Source: Notamacropus eugenii (lineage: Eukaryota; Chordata; Mammalia; Diprotodontia; Macropodidae). From it: 64,000 bases of DNA. Shown in pieces: positions 24,490-40,315 of this stretch. Within the stretch, counting starts at the first letter, position 1. The number at the start of each line of letters is the position of its first letter. Below the pieces are notes generated by a model. The model saw nothing but the letters and a program-made list of their open reading frames with translations, ran no database searches and had not been told where the DNA came from. The DNA is taken from the NCBI RefSeq assembly GCF_028372415.1, contig NC_092873.1, forward strand, positions 350,013,390-350,077,389, written 5' to 3'. The position numbers were made by a program, and so were the translations under genes.

Positions 24490-25987
24490 GGGTTTGCTTT
24501 TTCTGGTTTCCCTGCAGGCGCGTTGATATGAGCTTTTTACCCTAGATCATCTCTTCTAGGACATGCCTCTCGCTTTGTCTTATTTTGGAGATTCCATGCT
24601 AAAATGCCCCTGCTTGCAACTTTTGGTTCTGGTCCATTTTTGTTTTCTGGTTTGGGAGTTTTTCCTCATGGGTTACTTTATTTTTCCTGCTGCAACGCAA
24701 ATTGATTCCCCACCCCATACTCTTCAGCCTTTTTTTTTTTTTTAATATTGAAGAAATATATGTGGATACCTGATTTCTTATGTAATCAAATAGGTAGGGA
24801 CTTATTTCTGTCCAAATGTGCAGGAGAGGAAAGATGACGGTGGCTAGGATGGATTCATGGCCCCTGGTCCCCAGCATCTACTCACCAGAGCATGGGTACC
24901 TGCTCCTGCTTTTGCCTGGCTTCTACATGTTGGCAAATAGTCCCACTCCCCCAAACCCCAAATCCAGTCTGTCACCTGAGCTTTTAAAATCGAAATGTAG
25001 ATGGCTCTGCCTCCTCCTTTATCTTTCAGCTAACACTGGCAGTTGATGTTGCCTTAGCAGCTCTTAGAGGATGAATGTTGCTTTCTGTGCTTATTGGCTT
25101 TGCAGGCCTGGTTAGCCCATCTTCCCAATTGGGATCAAGAAGATGAGTTTTTTTGGAGGGGTGGTGGCAGGGTGGAAATCTTGGGCTATTGAGAGAGTAG
25201 GACTTGAGGCAGGGACTGAGGCTGCTGCTGGCCTGATTAGGATGGACGTAACTATTCCTAGATCTGAAGGTCACCAGGAACTCGCAGGGAATCGTTTTTG
25301 CTCTTCTTTTTCCACAGGACTTCTTTTTCTTCTCTATACTCTTTTAGAGGGTAGGGGTAGAGTCTTGGCCAGCAGGGTCTGGCTTGGGAAATGCTCCCCC
25401 TTTGCTACTTTTCTCCCCAATCCTAGGACTCTCTTCTGCATCTTATTTTCTCAGGACTTTGCTGTCCTTCTTTGTTAACTCCCCCTCCCCTCCAATCTGA
25501 GAGCTGGAGGGGGCTAACATTTAAGTAGGAGACTCAAGAAAAACCTAAGACCTGAAGAAACTAATCTTAAATGGTGAATTTTAGAGTAGTGAGAGGCAAG
25601 GGTAGTTTCTGGGTACAGGAAACCTCAAATCACACATTGAGGTGGCCATGTATTTCACCCACACATTGGTTCACTCTAAATAGGAGCCCTGATGGGATCG
25701 GAGTTCCCAGGGAAGATGAAGAAATAGGTCCTAGTTGTTTTGGAACAGCTGGCAGACTTCTGGACATACCCACACTCTGTTCAGCTAAGCCATCTTCCCT
25801 ATTTCTGCTGCTTCACTGGCTCCCTCCCCTCCCCAGAGTCCAAGGGCCTCAAGGCCCTCCCATCTCCCCTTCTATTCTCAGCCAGCAAGCCCAGGCCTGC
25901 CTGCTAACTTCCCTGGGACCACTGCCTCAGCATGATTCCTGGCTGTGCACTCAGTTGGGCCGGGGACCAAAGGGTCAGTGGTTCCTA
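24490..25987. other. TMEM101-NAGS tail-to-tail interval
   Basis: No coding exon is visible apart from the NAGS 3' UTR, which must occupy the right side. The only clear minus-strand AATAAA I see is at 24677-24682, which would give a 1.3-kb NAGS 3' UTR. A nearer non-canonical signal is possible. No SINE or LINE is obvious here. Confidence 0.5.
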
Positions 25988-31945
<5,958 letters not shown>

Positions 31946-32180
31946 GGTAACCCCTCTGGCTCCTCAGCCTGCAACAGTATGGACCCTGCACCCCACTCTG
32001 GGGAGACTCTTAACCATCAGGGGGGCGGGGTCCAGGCCTGGGGGAACTGGGGGGCGGGAATCCCTGCAGAGTTGGAGTGAGGGAGGGCAGAGCTCAGCTC
32101 CGTGACCTATTTGGGGCGAGGTAGGAGGCGGGGCCCAGAGAGGAGCCACCCAGGTGTCCTATCCCTCCCCCGCCACCCAA

Positions 32181-32186
32181 GTAAGT
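32181..32186 (+). promoter_or_regulatory. Candidate + strand splice donor beside NAGS promoter
   Basis: CCAA|GTAAGT is a near-perfect donor pointing away from NAGS, about 235 bp upstream of its ATG and within the GC-rich promoter area. In human, as I recall, a long PYY transcript form starts head to head with NAGS and has a long first intron. This donor would suit such a non-coding first exon. That is an inference from position. Confidence 0.3.
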
Positions 32187-32189
32187 CCC

Positions 32190-33290
32190 AAGTCATGCGG
32201 TCCCTGAGATAAGGCGGTGGGAGCGGGGCTACCTTTGATCTGCTGCCAGGGTCGGTTCCAGGAACATAGCAGGAAGGGAGACTTGACCAGGAAAGCCTGG
32301 TGGCAGGGGTGGGGACAAGGGAGAGGAGCTAGGGGTCGAGGGGCTAAGGGAGAGTTGCAGAATTAGAGAAGAGATTAAGGGAAGACTGGGAATTAAGAGC
32401 TCCACTGGCCTCCTCTGGACCAGAGTGAGGGGATCAGAGTAGAGAGAACAAAGGACTGGGAAATGGATTGGGGCAGAAGTCGAGGAGCGGGAGAAGGGAC
32501 AGGGATAAGGAGACGTGGTTTGGGGAGACGTGGTTTGGGGAGGCGTGGACGAGAGGAGATGGGGTGAGGGGAAGGGGTTTTGAAGACTCTGTCCTCCAAA
32601 GTTCTGTGGGCTTCCGTCTACTCTTTCCTGGAAGTCAGGATTGCCGGGCTATGAAATGACCACTTAGTCCCCAGCTCCTAATCTCAAAGGCCCTGTGGCC
32701 AGTGGAATAATGACACAAGTAATCTCTATTCCCCTGCCTTCTCCCAAGTAAACAGAGGCTCCAGTTTGTTTTTCTGTCACTTGCTGCCCTCAGCTGAAGT
32801 TTAGAGAAGGGGAGGGAGAGGGGGAAAAGCAATGTGGTTCTTCTGACTGGATTGATTTTTCCCATTTCCTTCTTGGGAATTCGGGGAGGAGAGCAAGTCA
32901 ATGAACCAATGTCATCAAGGATCCAGCCCCCCTCCCTATTAGTGGTCCAGCCTCTATTTTTACCCATCTTCCCTCCTAACCCTCCTTTTCCCCTTCTCCC
33001 TCCTCATTATCCCCTCTGGGCCCAGATCTGCTTAGAATCAACTTGCTCCTGACACAGACTAGCAATGCTGACAATTTCCCCCCTTCCTTAGCCCTGCTCT
33101 TTTCTTCTTGTCTTAGAGGCAGGCCTGGTTTGTACCCTTCTACCTGACATCACCCAGTCAATCTGAAAACCAATACCTTGTTTTACTCTGTCCTTGAGGT
33201 TTGGCATCAGGCATTCCTCTGGGTCAGAATCCCCTTCTACTCCCTTTTCCCTGAGTGCTGACTCCCTGAAATACAGTCACTGCAGGACTG
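32190..33290. other. Repeat-poor stretch upstream of NAGS
   Basis: No SINE, LINE or coding exon is evident. It contains a short direct repeat of 'gggagacgtggtttg' at about 32508-32535 and pyrimidine-rich patches near 32920-33010. It could hold NAGS upstream control elements, but I recognised no specific site with confidence. Confidence 0.4.
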
Positions 33291-33294
33291 CCTT

Positions 33295-33525
33295 TGCTCC
33301 TGCTTTGTATCCCCAGGGCTTAGCACAGTGCCCAGCACATAGAGATGCTTGATAAATATTTATTGACTCACTGATGTCAATCAATCAACAAGCATTTATT
33401 AAATGCTTACCAGACTGTGCTGAGCCTTGGGGGTACAAATACAAAGGTTGAAACAATTTCTAGAGTAGCTAACAGAGGAAGTCTAACACAGCTACACAAA
33501 TGTTTATGTTTATATGTGTTTATCT
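33295..33525. repeat. L2-type tail followed by MAR/MIR3-like SINE
   Basis: 'atccccagggcttagcacagtgcccagcacatagagatgcttgataaatatttattgac' is an L2/MIR3 tail, and 'caatcaatcaacaagcatttattaaatgcttaccagactgtgctgagc' starts a MAR-like SINE. Confidence 0.65.
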
Positions 33526-33795
33526 TTGGGCCGCTATGTAGTAAAGTGGATAAAGTGCTGGGTCTGAAATCAGGAAGACTCTTCTTCCTGAGTTCAAATC
33601 TGGCCTCAGACACTTTTACTAGCTGTGTGACCCTGGGCAAGTCACTTAGCCTTTTGGCTTCAGTTTCCTAACTTGTAAAATAGAGATAATAATAGCACCT
33701 GTCTTTTGTAAACTTCTCAGCACCATATCTGGAAGATAGTAGATGCTATATGGATGTTAACTATTATTATTTTTAAAAATAATATTTTGTTTTTT
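33525..33795 (+). repeat. WSINE-type marsupial SINE (near full length)
   Basis: The tRNA-like head 'ggccgctatgtagtaaagtggataaagtgctgggtctgaaatcagg' is followed by 'gagttcaaatctggcctcagacac', 'gctgtgtgaccctgggcaagtcactta' and a tail ending in ATT repeats. Confidence 0.85.
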
Positions 33796-33904
33796 CCCCA
33801 GTTACTATTATTAAAATAAATGCAAATAAATAGAAGATTGTTATATAAATATGGAAGGAGGGTACTAGCAGTTGGGATCTGGAAAGGCTTTATGTAGAAA
33901 GTGG

Positions 33905-34405
33905 TGCTTCAGCTTTCCTCTTTTTAAAAAATAATATTTTATTTTTTCCAATTACATGTAAAGATAATTTTTAATATTTATTTTTCAGTAAAATTTTGAG
34001 CTCCAAATTTTCTCCCTTACTTTCTTTCCTCCCTACCCAAGACAGTAAGCAATTTGATATAGGTTTTATATATATGCAATCATATAAAACATTTCCATAT
34101 TAGTCATGTTGTGAAAGAAAAACAGTTTGCAAAAGGAAAAAATACACAAAAAATGAAGTGAAAATATCAATCTGCATTCAGACTCCATCAGTTCTTTCTC
34201 TGAATGTGGACAGCATTTTCACCATGAGTCTTTTGGACTTGTCTTGGATCATTGCATTGCTGAGAAGAGCTAAGTCAGTCATAGTCAATCATCACACAAA
34301 GTTGCTGTCACTGTGTACAATATTCTCCTGGTTCTGCTCACTTTACTTTGTATCAGTTCATTTAAGTCTTTCCAGGTTTTTCTGAAATCTACCTTTTGAG
34401 CTTCC
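33905..34405 (-). repeat. L1 3' end, 5'-truncated
   Basis: A T-rich start, 'ttttccaattacatgtaaagataatttttaat', 'gagctccaaattttctccctt', 'acatttccatattagtcatg', 'gactccatcagttctttctctg' and 'ttctcctggttctgctcactttac' give the antisense L1/HAL1 3' end in fuller form than at 21555-21980. Confidence 0.75.
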
Positions 34406-34860
34406 TCTTGAAGGAAGTGAGGAATTCCATCTGAGGAGGTGAGGAAGGGAATCCATTCTCAGTTTGTGGGGGATGATAAATACGAAGGTTTAGAGAGGAG
34501 AGATGAAGCAATATGTTTGAGGAACAGAGAAAAGACAATGTATAATGAGGTTAGCAAAATAGATTAGGGTCAGGTTGTTTTCACTTCAGAAGGTAAATGG
34601 AGTATAGTTGATTTTGGAGGCAATAGGGAGCCACTGAGGTTTATTGAGAAGGGGAGTGATAGATACAAATTTCTGTGCTTAAGGAAAATCACTTTTGCCG
34701 TAGGTAGAGGAAAGATTGGAGGAATGAAAGATGAAGCAGGAAGACTGATTAGGAGGGCAATGCGACAGTCTAGGTGAGAGGTGATAAGGGCTTGAACTAA
34801 GTAGCTATGTGAATAAAGAAAAGGGGTTAGATATGAGAGCTGTTGCAGAAACAGAAAGAA

Positions 34861-35068
34861 GGAAACAAGCATTTATTAAATGTCTAATGTGCCAGGCACT
34901 GTGCTGAGTGCTTTACAAATAAGTCATTTGATCTTCACAACAACCCCATTTTACATTTAAACCAATGGAGGCAGAGAGAAGGGAAGTGACTTGCTCAGGA
35001 TTACACAGCTGCTAAGTATCTGAAGCCATATTTGAACTTCCTGACTCGAGGCCCAGTGTGAGAAGTCT
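34861..35068 (-). repeat. MIR/MAR-type SINE
   Basis: It runs 'aacaagcatttattaaatgtctaatgtgccaggcactgtgctgagtgctttacaaat...cattttacatttaaacc...gtgacttgctcaggattacacagctgctaag' to 'cttcctgactcgaggcccag'. Confidence 0.75.
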
Positions 35069-35079
35069 AGGTTAGGCAG

Positions 35080-35272
35080 AAGTGTCAAACACTAACATTC
35101 CCAAGTAGTGTAGAAGCAGCTTAAAATGTAATTGGGAAATATTTAACACAACAAATATAAATACGATAAAAATAAATAATGTTACATTTTAAAATTAAGT
35201 CAATGTGTGGCCGACAGGGATCCTTATGTATGGGTTAGTGGCTCTGTTTCGATTTGAGTTTGATACCACTAA
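35080..35272. repeat. Short marsupial repeat, family uncertain
   Basis: It contains 'gcagaagtgtcaaacac', 'gtcaatgtgtggccgacagggatccttatgtatggg' and 'cgatttgagtttgatacc', wording I associate with a common marsupial repeat tail. Confidence 0.45.
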
Positions 35273-35484
35273 GGTTAGGGCAAGACTGTAAGAATGGTGA
35301 TTCTTTCAACAGAAATAGGAAAGTTTGGAAGTAGGAGAGCTAATAAATTCTGTTTTGGACATATTGCAATTGAGATGTCTTTGAGATATACAGTTTGAAG
35401 TGTCCCATAGACAGTGATTCCCAAATGAAATTCTGAGTAGTGTATGAGACTGGTTATATAGAGCTGTTCATCATTTGCCATATA

Positions 35485-36415
35485 CAGTATAAAATACTTG
35501 GGAGTACACCTGTCAAAACATGTCTGGAATTATATGAACAAAATTAATTTAAAAAAAATTATACAAAAACCCAGATTTAAATAATTGGAGAAATATTCAT
35601 TGTTCATGGGTAGGCAGAGTCAATGTAATAAAAATAACAATTTTACCTAAACTAATTTATATATTCAATGCCATCTCAATTAAATTACCAAAAATTATTT
35701 TACTGAGTTAAGAAAATAATAAAATTCATTTGGAAGAACAAAAAGTCAAGAATATTAAAGGAGTTAATGGAAAAAAATGTAAAGGAAAAGGTTTAGCAGT
35801 ACCAGATCTTAAACTATACAAGGCAGTGATGTTTAAAACTATATGGTACCAGCTAAGAATCAGTGGAACATAATAAACATACAATTTATAGCAGCAAATG
35901 ACTATAGTAACCTTGTATTTGACAAGTGTAAAAACAAGTTTTGGGGATAAAAATTCATTATTTGGTAAAAATTGTTGGGAAAGCTAGAAAGCAGTCTGGC
36001 AGAAATCAGGCATAGATTATCTTGCGCCATTTACCAAGATAAAGTCAAAATGGATACATGACCCTCTAGATGTTAAGAGAGATATTACAAGAAAATTTGA
36101 AGAACATGGAACATATTACCTATCAGACTTATGGACAGATGAACAATTTATTAATAAACAAGATAGAAAGCAGTATGAGGTGTAAAATGGGTAATTTCAA
36201 TCACATTAAATCAAATAGTTTTTGTACAGCTAAAACAAATGTAGCCAAGATCAGAAGGAAAGCAGAAAATTGGGGTAAAATTTTTACTCAGATAAAAGTC
36301 TCATCTCAAATACATCAAGAACCTTGTGAAATTTATAAGAATATAAATCATTCCCCAATTGATAAATGGTCAAAAGATATGAAGTCATTTTCATTCTGAT
36401 GATAAACCCTCATGA
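35485..36415 (+). repeat. L1 ORF2 3' portion, truncated at both ends
   Basis: Sense-strand translation gives L1 ORF2p C-terminal wording in shifting frames: KYLGVHL near the start, then WKNKKSRILKELMEKN, GLAVPDLKLYKAVMFKTIWYQ, later KTNVAKIRRKAENWGKIF and NHSPIDKWSKDMKSFSF. This is the region after the reverse transcriptase domain. Several frame changes and stops make it inactive. The longest open part is 36070-36399. It interrupts the old repeat at 34430-36850, so it is younger than that repeat. Confidence 0.85.
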
Positions 36416-37039
36416 GGACACTGAGAGAGTGTAGCGATGGAAGAGGGCTCCAGGTAGAGACTTGGGTGATATTCAAAATTAGGGGCTGGGGTAAGGAGCA
36501 AATGATTGATCATAGATGTAAAGTGCCTGGCAGACTTTAAAGCATAATATAATAGTTATTATTATCCAGCAAAAGAGAGTTAGGAAAATTGGTTGGAAGA
36601 GAACCAGAAGAGAGTAGTGTCAGAAAAACCTAGAGAGGACAGAATATTCAGGTGAAGAGGGTGGTTAATAGTGTTAAGAATGCACTAGAAAAGGCAAGAA
36701 GGATGACCACTGAGTAAGGATCACCAGGTTTGGAAATGAGGTGGACAATGATAACTTTGGAGTGATCAACTTCAGTTGAGTGATGAGAGGAGAAGCCAGA
36801 TTATCAAGGTCTGGGAAGTGAGTGGAGGAGGAGACAATGGAAGCCACAATTTATACATCTTCTAAAGAGTTTGGCCGAGAAAGGGAGGAGAGAAAGCTTG
36901 AGGGAATGGTAGGGTACAGTCATGGTTCTTTTGCAAAGCATGGAAGAAACTTTGTGTGTTGTGGAGGAAAAAAGGAAGGGACCCAACTCAACTGTATGGA
37001 TCTAGAGGGTCTGCCCTTGCTTATGTGCCCATGTCTGTC

Positions 37040-37475
37040 TTGAGTGGGAATCCAATCTTACCTTTCAGACAAGGAGCACCCCTAGTGCAGGAACTGTGTT
37101 TTCCTTATCACACACCCAGAGGTCAGGAATTGTGCTTTCATCATATTAGATCACAGGTTCTCTGAGGTCAGGGATTGTTTCCCTACTATCAAAATGAAGG
37201 GAGGAGGGGTCATATTTTCCCCCACCAGAATATAAGCTTCTTGGGACCAGGAGCTATCCCTTCCCTCTCAGCTCAGAGTTTACTGAAGGCAGGGAATAGC
37301 TTTGCAAAGCTATTCTGGGTCTGACTATGCCTCTTCTATTGGACTGGGGTCTCTAAGATGGCAACGATTGTCTTTCCCATCAGATTGGAATTCCACCAGA
37401 ACAGACCTCTCCCTTATCAGAATAAGAGATTTGTGGGGGTAGAGGCTACATCTCTGTTAGACTGGGAGCTACAAG
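37040..37475 (+). repeat. Degenerate tandem repeat, about 45-60 bp period
   Basis: Roughly seven units each contain a variant of 'gaggtcagggattgtnttncc...atcagantngga', for example at about 37075, 37120, 37160, 37235, 37275, 37345 and 37425. Unit length drifts and identity is low. Each unit resembles the 'gagggcagggactgt' line of an L2/MIR3 tail. A related single stretch is at 62230-62345. Confidence 0.5.
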
Positions 37476-38659
37476 GAGTTTTGATGTTTGCTAAGCACTT
37501 TCCTCTGACTGCTTTGTAATGTAGGTAGTATAAGTATTATACAACTGATGAAACTGATCCTTAGATCAAGTGACTTGTTTACAATCGCATTGCTAAGAAG
37601 TGTCCAAATGGGCACTTAAACCTTGGTCATCTGGCTCCAAGTCAGTGGTCTGTCCATTACACACTCTGTCCTTTCTTCCTTTAGTAAATTTATTTTCTTG
37701 GGTTTAATTGAATTCCTTCTTAGATCTATATCCAGTGACTGGCAAAGAATTCTCTAAGGGAGAAAACACTCATTAAGGGGCTTGTGATAGCTTGAAGGAC
37801 TTGTGATAAGAGCCTTTTTCTCCTGTGCCCCAACCCCAGTGAAGACATATTGCGTCCGTAGCTCCATCTTCCAAAAATGACCCTGAATTTCCCCTGGTAT
37901 TGATCCCATCCCAGTGGGATGGACCAACTACCCCTTAGTGTCCCCAGGCACAGTGCCAGGACCTCAGCCAAGAGGGTTGTGCCCTTGGGCAGCCAATGAG
38001 AGGTAGGGATTGTCCTAAAATCAATGATTAACCCTGGGCAACTTTCTAACCACATAGACCTAAAGCATTCTTCTCCTCACTCTTTTTTCCTGTAGGGGGA
38101 GGGGCAGAGCTGGTTGGCCTAAGGGGTTCCTTCTTACTCAATTGTGGAGGGGAGAGGGGTAGATAAAGAGTCAGTGTTTCTAGTTGCCCAGGAAAATGTG
38201 AGTGGGGTCAATGAACTTTAGTGGGACTCTCATTCCAAAGGCCTGAAAGATAGATTGTTCCCCATGCTTGGGCATCTACTTTTCAATTAATTTAATCCAC
38301 AACCTGGTTTTTCTTAGAACAGAATTTAGGGTCATAACTGTATAGGGTCTCAGGGCAGGTGTCCTTAGTGGCTCAGAGCCTCAGAGCTAGTGAGATTAAT
38401 CCCCATCCCTTCCACCCACCAACCATTGATATAGAGACTGAAACTAGGGGTTGTTACAGTAAAGTACTATTAACCAATCCTGGGAAGAGGGAGATTGAGT
38501 TAGGGCAGAATAGGGAACCAGAGATCAGTGAAGAGAGAGAGTAGGTGAGTGTGGAGACACTGACAACTTCATGACTCTTGTTCATTTACCCCCGCCCCCT
38601 CTCTCTCAGTAAGAGTGCATTAAGTATTGGTTGAATTTACTGAGCCCTGCAGCAAGGGA

Positions 38660-38852
38660 GACAATGCAGTACAATGGAAAGATTAGGTTGGGATTAGATT
38701 GAACCTGGGTTCAAATTCTGACTCTACTACTTCTTACCTGTGTAACCTTGGACAACTCGACCTCTTTTTCCCTCAGTTTCTTCATTTGTAAAGGAATTGA
38801 ACTACATGGCCCTGTAAAGTCCCACCTCTCAATCTGTGGTCCTATGATAAAG
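38660..38852 (+). repeat. MIR/WSINE-type SINE
   Basis: It reads 'ggttcaaattctgactctactacttcttacctgtgtaaccttggacaactcgacc...cctcagtttcttcatttgtaaa...gaactacatggccc'. Confidence 0.65.
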
Positions 38853-39051
38853 GAAAAGAGTATCAGGAAGGTTGCCACCAGTGCCAAGTGCTGCAGAGGT
38901 CAAGGAAGATGAGGACATTGGAAAAAGTCATTGGCTCTGGGAACAAAGAGCTTAGCATAGTGTACCTGCAGTCCAAGAGTGGCTATGGGAGCTGAGGAGA
39001 GACAGCTATGGGAGGGAAAGGAAGTGGAAGAAGTAGACATGGGAGGAATTT

Positions 39052-39240
39052 GGTACATTGTGTGTTTGTCCTTCATTTTCGAAGAAGATCATGACATCAG
39101 AGAAATGATGACTTGCTCTTGACTTTGGTTTGAGTGAGGGAGGGCTGTGCAAGGTTATCAGCCTCTCTTTCTCCTCCTGAGCCATCTGGATCCAGTGACC
39201 ATTCATCAGGATGACTGGAGATGGCCCAGGATGCAATGGG
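39052..39240 (+). repeat. Marsupial SINE (family name uncertain)
   Basis: It reads 'gtttgtccttcattttcgaagaagatcatgacatcagagaaatgatgacttgc...gagtgagggagggctgtgcaaggttatcagcc...gagccatctggatcc'. Parallel copies are at 61478-61615 (+) and 48180-48300 (-). Confidence 0.65.
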
Positions 39241-39510
39241 AATCTTTGGAGTTTTTAGGTTAGGCCTTTTCATATACTCACTTAGGGGGAGGTAACGCCC
39301 ATTCAGTGGACAGACCTTTTTAAGAAGTGCTCAGGGAATGGCCGTTTTAGTGAGCAAAAGAGAAAAAAAATAAATCAAACTGGGAGAGAAGAGAAACTGT
39401 TACTATTGATAATCATTCTAAGTCAGCCATTAAGTGGAGCTTGGGTGGGGACCTATTTGTTGACCCTGTGGGCTTCACAGTGCACTGGGTTTAAGGTTTT
39501 GGGTATGAGA

Positions 39511-39615
39511 AGGAAGGAAGGAAGGAAGGAAGGAAGGAAGGAAGGAAGGAAGGAAGGAAGGAAGGAAGGAAGGAAAGGAAGGAAGGAAGGAAGGAAGGAA
39601 GGAAGGAAGGAAGGA
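39511..39615 (+). repeat. (GGAA)n microsatellite, about 105 bp
   Basis: It is a nearly perfect GGAA/AAGG array with one interruption near 39574. Each unit contains the ETS core GGAA. Confidence 0.95.
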
Positions 39616-39827
39616 CATCTAGTTAGTAAGTCTCAAAGGAAGTAGTATAGAGATGAAGTCAGGATGGTTGCTAGAGGCACATAGAGTTAAGTGATGATAT
39701 TTCAAAAAGAAACACTGAGCTTTATTTGAAGAAAGTAAAAAAGTAGTTACTAGAGAGAGAAATCAAAGATGTTGAAAATAGAATAATGGATGGAGTAAGA
39801 CCCCTTAAGGTGTGGGTGGGGGGAAGG

Positions 39828-40315
39828 GAGCAAGCATTTATTAACTGCTAATTATTTGCCAGGCACTGTGCTATCCTCTTTATGAAATATCATCTCATTT
39901 ATTCCTGACAAGAATCCGGTGATAGGTTCAGTGTTTGTTGTTGTCCAGTATTTTTCAGTAGTGTTTGACTTTTCATGACCCCTTTTGGGGTTTTCTTGGT
40001 AGGAATACTGGAGCAGTTTGCCATTTTTTTCTCCAGCTCATTTTACAGTTGAGGAAACTGAGGCAAACAGGATTAATTGACTTGCCCAGAATCATACAGC
40101 TAATAAATGTCTGAGGCTAGATCTGAACTCAGGAAAAGGAGTCTTCCTGACTCCAGGCCTGGCACTCTATCCACTGTGACACCTAACTGCCATTATCTCT
40201 ATTTTATAAGTGAGGAAACTGAGAGAGTTTTAGATGACTTGCCCGGGGCCACACAGCTAGTATCTGAGTGAAAATTTGAATTCAAATATTCCTGACTGTA
40301 GGGCCAGCAAAGGGT
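39828..40315 (-). repeat. MIR split by a later SINE
   Basis: The left part 39828-39931 ('caagcatttattaactgctaattatttgccaggcactgtgct...cctgacaagaatccggtgatagg') continues at 40195-40315 ('attatctctattttataagtgaggaaactgag...ggggccacacagctagtatctgag'). The SINE at 39932-40194 lies between, exactly where a MIR copy should read through. Confidence 0.7.
39932..40194 (-). repeat. SINE1/WSINE-type marsupial SINE (inserted in MIR)
   Basis: This is the antisense form: 'gttgttgtccagtatttttcag...tttgacttttcatgaccccttttggggttttcttgg...tactggagcagtttgcc...cattttacagttgaggaaactgaggcaaac...ctaataaatgtctgaggc...gtcttcctgactccaggcctggcactctatccactg'. Confidence 0.85.

Larger units (their letters stand above)
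34430..36850 (+). repeat. Unclassified old dispersed repeat (copy 3, interrupted)
   Basis: Pieces at about 34430-34860, 35275-35480 and 36418-36850 read as successive parts of one long repeat ('ggaggcaatagggagccactgagg', 'gagatgtctttgagatatacagtttgaagtgtcccatagac', then 'gttaagaatgcactagaaaaggcaag'). Later elements interrupt it: a MIR at 34861-35065 and the L1 at 35485-36415. A further piece may lie at 38855-38960. I do not know the family name. Confidence 0.45.

Noticed and set aside
36070-36399. 109-residue + frame considered as a host gene
   Set aside because: The wording (KIRRKAENWGKIF, SPIDKWSKDMKSF) is L1 ORF2p C-terminus, so it is a LINE fragment.
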